A stretch of DNA of 64,000 bases from Suillus spraguei (lineage: Eukaryota; Basidiomycota; Agaricomycetes; Boletales; Suillaceae): positions 152,356 through 216,355 of the forward strand of contig JABCPU010000077.1 in the NCBI GenBank assembly GCA_016800925.1, written 5' to 3'. The translations under genes were made by a program, and so were the position numbers. Under the pieces are notes generated by a model. It was not told the origin of the DNA, made no database searches, and saw only the letters and a list, made by a program, of their open reading frames with translations. Below, one piece after another: positions 59,329 to 64,000 of this stretch. Every line of letters begins with the position of its first letter. Position 1 is the stretch's first letter.

Positions 59329-60365
59329 CATCTCCCATCTCCCATCTCCCGTCTCCCATCTCCCATCTCCCGTCTCCCGTCTCCCATCTCCCCATCTCCC
59401 CATCTCCCCCATCTCCCCTGTCTCCCATCTCTCCTGTCTCCTGTCTCCCATCTCCCGTCTCCCATCTCCCATCTCCTGTCTCCTGTCTCCTGTCTCCCTT
59501 CTCCTATCTCCCTTCTCCCATCACCCATCTTCCCCATCTCCCCCATCTCCCATCTCTCATCTCTCCATCTCCCATCTCTCCCGTCTCCCCATCTCCCCAT
59601 CTCCCCTGTCTCCATCTCTCCTGTCTCCTGTGCCTCCCACATCTCCCATCTCCTGCCTCCCATCTCCCGTGCCTTCATTCTCTCCTCCCCATGCTCTTCT
59701 GTCCCCCCATCTCTGCATCCTAATGATCATAGCAGCTTTTGAAACAAATAAAATGATTTTTCAAATGACAATGTTCAGATTCTTTGATAGCCAAAATTAT
59801 AATCAATCTAAGAAAATCTATTAGATGTTTCCTGAGGGTGGGAGAGGACACTTCCAGCCTGCTGGCAACTTCCAACCTGGTATTGGTGCCTGATGGAGTA
59901 GCTTGTCATAGGTATCAACCTGTTCCTGACAATTTGACCATGCCTTTTGATGGTGCCACCACTCCTTCCAGCCCCTGATGAGTTTCCCTATTAGCCATCT
60001 TCTGCAATTGCACTCATTTTTTACTTGCCCTCCTTTTTCACTTTCCACTCCTTTGCACTCCTTTTTGGCTTCACTTTTTGCTTCACACTCCCTTTGGCTC
60101 CCTGGCCTCAGCTCTATCCTAATAATTTGGTTTTACCCCAGCTTCAGACAACCCATGGCAAATTCCACCAGCTGCGCAGTCACGTGACCAAATCACGCAA
60201 TCACACAATGGGACAACAGTGAGTCGGCACTTGAAAAAAACCACGCGAGAAATTTCCAAACAGGTGTTAAGCGAAATAACCGAGCTAAGCGTTCCCATGT
60301 GGCCTTTAGCGAAAGCCACGCGAGCTAGCGAGCACATTCCCACCTTTCCCCCCTTACTTTATAGA
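58469..60365 (-). mobile_element. Helitron unit 5, non-coding
   Basis: About 1.9 kb, the largest minisatellite (58884-59660) and the undamaged form of the right-hand region, including the sequence GAGTTTCCCTATTAGCCATC (59980-59999) that is the empty site for the MITE present in unit 6. 5' end type TTATAGA. Confidence 0.85.
58884..59660. repeat. 7-bp CT-rich minisatellite, unit 5
   Basis: About 775 bp of TCTCCYR copies interspersed with CTTGTG variants. A higher-order duplication is visible: the block from about 58905 recurs near 59030. Minus strand G-quadruplex-capable. Confidence 0.93.
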
Positions 60366-60835
60366 TGAGTCCACCACCCGTTGTGCCTTCGGCACAGGAA
60401 GCAAAAGGAGTGCTTCGCACTCCTTTTGCTCCCTGGCTAAGGCTTCATCCTAATAATTCTGTTTGCCCAAGGCACAGGAAGGCAAAAAGAGTGCTTCGCA
60501 CTCTTTTTGCCTTCCTGGCCTTGGCTTCATCCCAATAATTCTCTTTTGCCCACACTCTTTTTGGCTTTCTGGCCTTGGCTTCATCCTAATAATTATCTTT
60601 AATAATGATAATTGGTCTTCAAATACATTATAATTTTAACCAATATTTTGAGAGAAGTAAAAGTACCACATCACCATCTTTGTGAGTTTATTGCCCATCT
60701 CATCCTCATGTCATTGCATTTGATTTTGATTTTTTAAAATTATTTACTGCAAACTATTAACTTGAATAAATCTTTTGTGTCAAGTTTTAATAGGGGGCAA
60801 CAGTATTAAGTTGTCACACAACAAAATCATGCAAG

Positions 60836-60954
60836 TGTCCCATCTCCCATCTCCCATCTCCTGTTACTGGTCTCCTGTCTCTCATTTCCTCTTACCAGTC
60901 TGCTGTCTCCCGATCTCCTGTCTCCCATCTTGTGTCTCCCATCTTGTGTCTCCC

Positions 60955-60986
<32 letters not shown>

Positions 60987-61357
60987 TGTGTCTCCCATCT
61001 TGTGTCTCCCATCTCCCATCTCCTGTCTCCTGTCTCCTGTCTTGTGTCTCCCGTCTTGTGTCTCCCATCTCCCGTCTCCCGTCTCCCATCTCCTGTCTCC
61101 CGTCTCCCGTCTCCTGTCTCCCGTCTCCCGTCTCCCGTCTCCCGTCTCCCATCTCCTGTCTCCCATCTCCCCTGTCTCCCATCTCCCATCTCCCATCTCT
61201 CCCATCTCTCATCTCTCCCGTCTCCCCATCTCCCCCATCTCCCGTCTCCCCATCTCCCCCATCTCCCGTCTCCCCATCTCCCCCATCTCCCGTCTCCCCA
61301 TCTCCCCATCTCCCCATCTCCCATTCCCCATCTCCCCCATCTCCCCTGTCTCTCATC

Positions 61358-61392
<35 letters not shown>

Positions 61393-61412
61393 TCTCCCGT
61401 CTCCCATCTCCT
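60836..61412. repeat. 7-bp CT-rich minisatellite, unit 6
   Basis: TCTCCYR copies with CCCC variants (TCTCCCC) forming a 21-28 bp higher-order repeat around 61200-61330. Minus strand G-quadruplex-capable. Confidence 0.93.
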
Positions 61413-61680
61413 GTCTTGATCATAGCAGCTTTTGAAACAATAAAAATGATTTTTCAAAATGACAAAGTTTAGATTCCTTGATAGCCAATATTATAAATCA
61501 ATCTAAGAGAAATCTATCAATTCCTGAGGGTAGGAGAGGACACTTCCAGCCTGCTGGCAACTTCCAACCGGTATTGGTGCCTGATGGAGTAGCTTGTCAT
61601 AGGTATCAACCTGTTCCTGACAACTTGACCATGCCTTTTGGGTGCCACCACTCCTTCCAGCCCCTGATGAGTTTCCCTAT

Positions 61681-61957
61681 TACATCAGGAAATTCACACA
61701 TTCCTTGACGTGCCCTTATGCGGACTTATTTACACTTAACTGCCTTGGTGAAATTGAATCTACTTGTCCAAAATTTCAATGTGAATGAATTCAGAAAAAA
61801 AAAGTTGAGATATATTAATATACATGTTTTATTGTATTTCGCACTCAAAAAATATAAGATATGCCAGGTGAATGATGTGAGAGAGAGCAAACAAGTTTTG
61901 AGATAAGTGAGTTAAGCTGATTAAGCATGTTAAGGAATGTGTGAATTTCCTGATGTA
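61681..61957. mobile_element. 273-bp MITE with 24-bp perfect inverted repeats and TA duplication
   Basis: The element spans 61683-61955. Both ends are the same 24 bp in inverse orientation, starting CATCAGGAAATTCACAC. It is flanked by TA at 61681-61682 and 61956-61957. Unit 5 has the same flanks with a single TA and no insert. A TA duplication points to a Tc1/mariner-type source. No coding capacity; AT-rich interior. Confidence 0.93.
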
Positions 61958-62331
61958 GCCATCTTCTGCAATTGCACTCATTTTTTGCTTGCCCTCCTTT
62001 TTTGCTTTCCACTCCTTTCCACTCCTTTTTTGGCTTCACTTTTGGCTTCACACTCCCTTTGGCTCCCTTGGCTCCATCCTAATAATTTGGTTTTACCCCA
62101 ACCCATGGCAAATTTGACCAGCTGCGCAGTCACGTGACCAAATCACGCCATCATGCAATCACACAATGGGACAACTGTTGAATCGGCACTCGAAAAAACC
62201 ACGCGAGAAATTAAGCGAGCTAACCGAAAAAACGTGGCCTTTAGCGAAAACCACATGGCCCTACGCGACGTACGCGAAAGCCACGCGAGCTAGCGACAAC
62301 TTTCCCACCCATTCTCCCTTTTCTTCTTAGA

Positions 62332-64000
62332 GATTCTTAGAGATGACTTTCGGCGGGGTTGTCCACTACGTGACCCAACCTACAGGCTGGCCTGAACCAG
62401 TGCGCGGTATTACTTCCTTGCTGTCTCCGTTCCACTGTCCCGACAGCTCAAGTAACGTCTCGGAGCATCTTTCCAGTGCGTCGTCCTCGAATTTTTCAAG
62501 CCACTCGTTTCCCATGGAGCACTTGCATCAGATTCATACACTGCAAAGGATTTTCAGGTCTTGATTCAGTCAACAGCCGCAGGACTAAGCGCACTTGCTG
62601 AGCTTCCTCATTACGGTGGCGAGAGATCTACTGTTCCCCTTTGGTCTCAGCTCCTCCATGCACTGTCAAATACGTTGTCCCCAGATGTTATGATTCTGTA
62701 AGTGACATGCTCGTCAAGCATTGAACCAAGAACCAAATATCATTACAGCGAAGATGCATCGTTCATCATGCCACGAGCTCAGAACGTGGCGAGTCAGCCG
62801 CTAAATCTCATCGACGGACGTGCCACTCTTCTTGCTGCACATGCCATCTTTTCTGCGCCTAGGACCCATTCTAACACGTCCAGGACCAGCTCGCGAAACG
62901 AGGAGGACGAGGATGAATCGATGCATTCCGCAGATTCTGACTCGAGCGATGGTTCTTGAGTCACTCGACCTGCCCTTGCAAGCGCACATGCTTTCGGGTC
63001 GAGGCAGACGCCTTTCTGCTGTGGTCCCAGTTTTACTAGTCGCCGACTCCCATAATATCGTTCCTCTAATGTGCAGCACTCTTTATCAGAGACGTGTGTG
63101 GGGGATCCGTCAGCCTGTTGTCGGCCTGTGCTGTTCCAGCACAGGTACGATTGCCACGGCCATTTTCGGGTGGCTCGACCCCGATCAGTCAGAGGAAGGC
63201 CACATGGCAAGTTCAAAATCACTGCATATTTTTCCACGTTGACCTTCCTGTAGCCTGCAGCGCACCTCGCTTTAGCGGCAGATATCGGCTTAGATTCCTC
63301 GATGGGGGTGTTTGATTTCACCGACACCTGTTCTGCTATCAACCTTGCCCAATTCATTTTGGGGTTGCGGACTCATTTCGAAGATATCAAGGGTTCGATA
63401 TCGATAGAAGCAGTCGATTCCCTGACTCCGTTGCACTGGAGATCCGATTTACCCGACTTTGAAACTCAGTCTGGAGGACCATTGGATGAACGGGTGGCGT
63501 CCTGGACCCACCAGGTACACGTGGAGACGAGTTCTAGGTACGACATTTTATTTTTACTTGTAAGTCAGAATGTTAATGCCCATTTAGCGAGGCATCATCC
63601 TCATCTAGTCCTCGTACTCCTCCCCTGCTCTCGGATACTGCGCTTGTATCATACGAAACAATGAGTTCTCCCTTGCTTGCGACGATCGTCGAGGATGAAC
63701 AAGTCCATGGCGCAAACATCCGGTCAGTAATTTAAGCTGTGTCACGCTTATCAACACAAAACTAACTCGAAGCTTTAGGGCCCCAAGAGGCCCGCGCGAT
63801 AAACGTGAAAGGACGGTAAGTTTGCATCAGTTACTCTATTCATGATCTTATTTTACCTGCTGAGGAAGAGGGCCGCAACCATCGTCCTCGAAGAGATCAT
63901 CAAAAAGGACCAGTCCAACGCCACGATCGTTATCTGAGGTCAGGACATCGACCTCATCGCGTGCACCCAGCCCATACCCAAATTCGCAGTATGGAACCTG
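62332..64000 (+). CDS. Unrecognised conserved-looking gene, 3' side cut by window end
   Basis: Exon-like frames on plus: about 62480-62699 (FFKPLVSHGALASDSYTAKD, then LWSQLLHALSNTLSPDVM), a GTAAGT...ACAG intron, 62751-62955 (MPRAQNVASQPLNLIDGRA, then an acidic-Ser tract), 62957-63230 (LPLQAHMLSGRGRRLSAVVP, YQRRVWGIRQPVVGLCCS), 63260-63535 (MGVFDFTDTCSAINLAQFIL) and further short exons to the end with introns at about 63537-63590 and 63722-63779. The style (short introns, Leu-rich helices) is that of a real basidiomycete gene, but I do not recognise the family and assign no function. Frame breaks near 62955 and 63270 that no obvious intron explains suggest decay or base errors. The 5' end is unclear because the Helitron array ends at 62331. 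Confidence 0.45.

Larger units (their letters stand above)
42170..62331 (-). mobile_element. Tandem head-to-tail array of six Helitron units
   Basis: All units are in the same (minus) orientation. On the plus strand each starts CGAGTCCACCACCCGTTGTG with a cluster of strong hairpins and ends in ...TTATAGA or ...TTCTTCTTAGA. Starts: 42170, 43230, 44712, 51452, 58469, 60366; end 62331. At the five internal junctions one unit's GA is followed directly by the next unit's CGAGTCC (TGAGTCC at 60366) with no base between. Units 3 and 4 carry Rep-helicase genes; units 1, 2, 5 and 6 are non-coding. Read on the minus strand each unit runs from 5' TC to 3' ...GGACTCG with hairpins near the 3' end. Confidence 0.85.
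60366..62331 (-). mobile_element. Helitron unit 6, non-coding, carrying a MITE
   Basis: About 1.97 kb. Left part like units 2 and 5, but the right (5') end is like unit 3 (TTCTTCTTAGA, with ACGCGACGTACGCG), so it combines the two 5' types. The first base of the 3' terminus is T rather than C (TGAGTCC). It ends at 62331, next to cellular exons. Confidence 0.85.

Noticed and set aside
58822..61480. Frames of 170-306 residues over the arrays in units 5 and 6
   Set aside because: Same period-7 artefact; the frames end where the minisatellite ends.
42160..62340. The repeated hairpin blocks as LTRs of a retroelement
   Set aside because: No TG...CA ends, no target duplication and no reverse transcriptase between them. 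The enclosed genes are Rep-helicases.

Overview
The window is nuclear DNA from a filamentous basidiomycete, most likely an Agaricomycete. The evidence is many short (about 45-70 nt) GT-AG introns, a fungal separase, a DUF6699-type protein, a basidiomycete-type pepsin, HET-, F-box/LRR- and TET/JBP-like fragments, and a transposon set (hAT, Harbinger-like, chromodomain Ty3/Gypsy, Helitron) typical of these genomes. No rRNA, tRNA, CRISPR or prokaryote-type operon was seen. All functional calls come from reading the sequence; no database was searched.

Layout. 1-11.8 kb holds the cellular genes: separase (+, 5' end at or beyond the window edge, with a one-base break close to its C terminus), a DUF6699-type gene (+), an MFS transporter (+) and a secreted aspartic peptidase (-). 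Two pieces of the MFS/DUF6699 neighbourhood occur a second time, inverted and in swapped order. 12.1-13.5 kb is a short hAT-type element with a perfect 8-bp target duplication. 14.9-16.3 kb carries a Harbinger-like transposase remnant between 41-bp inverted repeats. 17.0-27.2 kb is a decayed hAT transposase gene split by a 7-kb Ty3/Gypsy element (copy 1) whose target duplication is CATCA. 27.4-30.4 kb has two minisatellites and a TET/JBP-like dioxygenase pseudogene. 30.4-38.0 kb is a second Gypsy copy (-) that lacks a target duplication. 38.0-41.7 kb holds fragments of an F-box/LRR-like protein, a siderophore-type MFS transporter and a HET-type protein.

42.17-62.33 kb is the most striking part: six Helitron units on the minus strand joined head to tail with no spacer. 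Two contain full-length but damaged Rep-helicase genes. Four are non-coding, and in these the coding region is replaced by a 7-bp CT-rich minisatellite whose complementary strand can form G-quadruplexes. One unit carries a 273-bp MITE whose empty site is visible in the neighbouring unit. The last 1.7 kb has exons of an unrecognised gene.

How the parts relate. Transposons insert into transposons and into genes, and most genes to the right of 12 kb are truncated or frameshifted. The Gypsy family shows three notable traits: a self-priming primer-binding site, a C-terminal chromodomain, and two extra ORFs downstream of pol, the second with a zinc knuckle. Several stop codons are CGA-to-TGA changes, as expected from deamination of methylated CpG.
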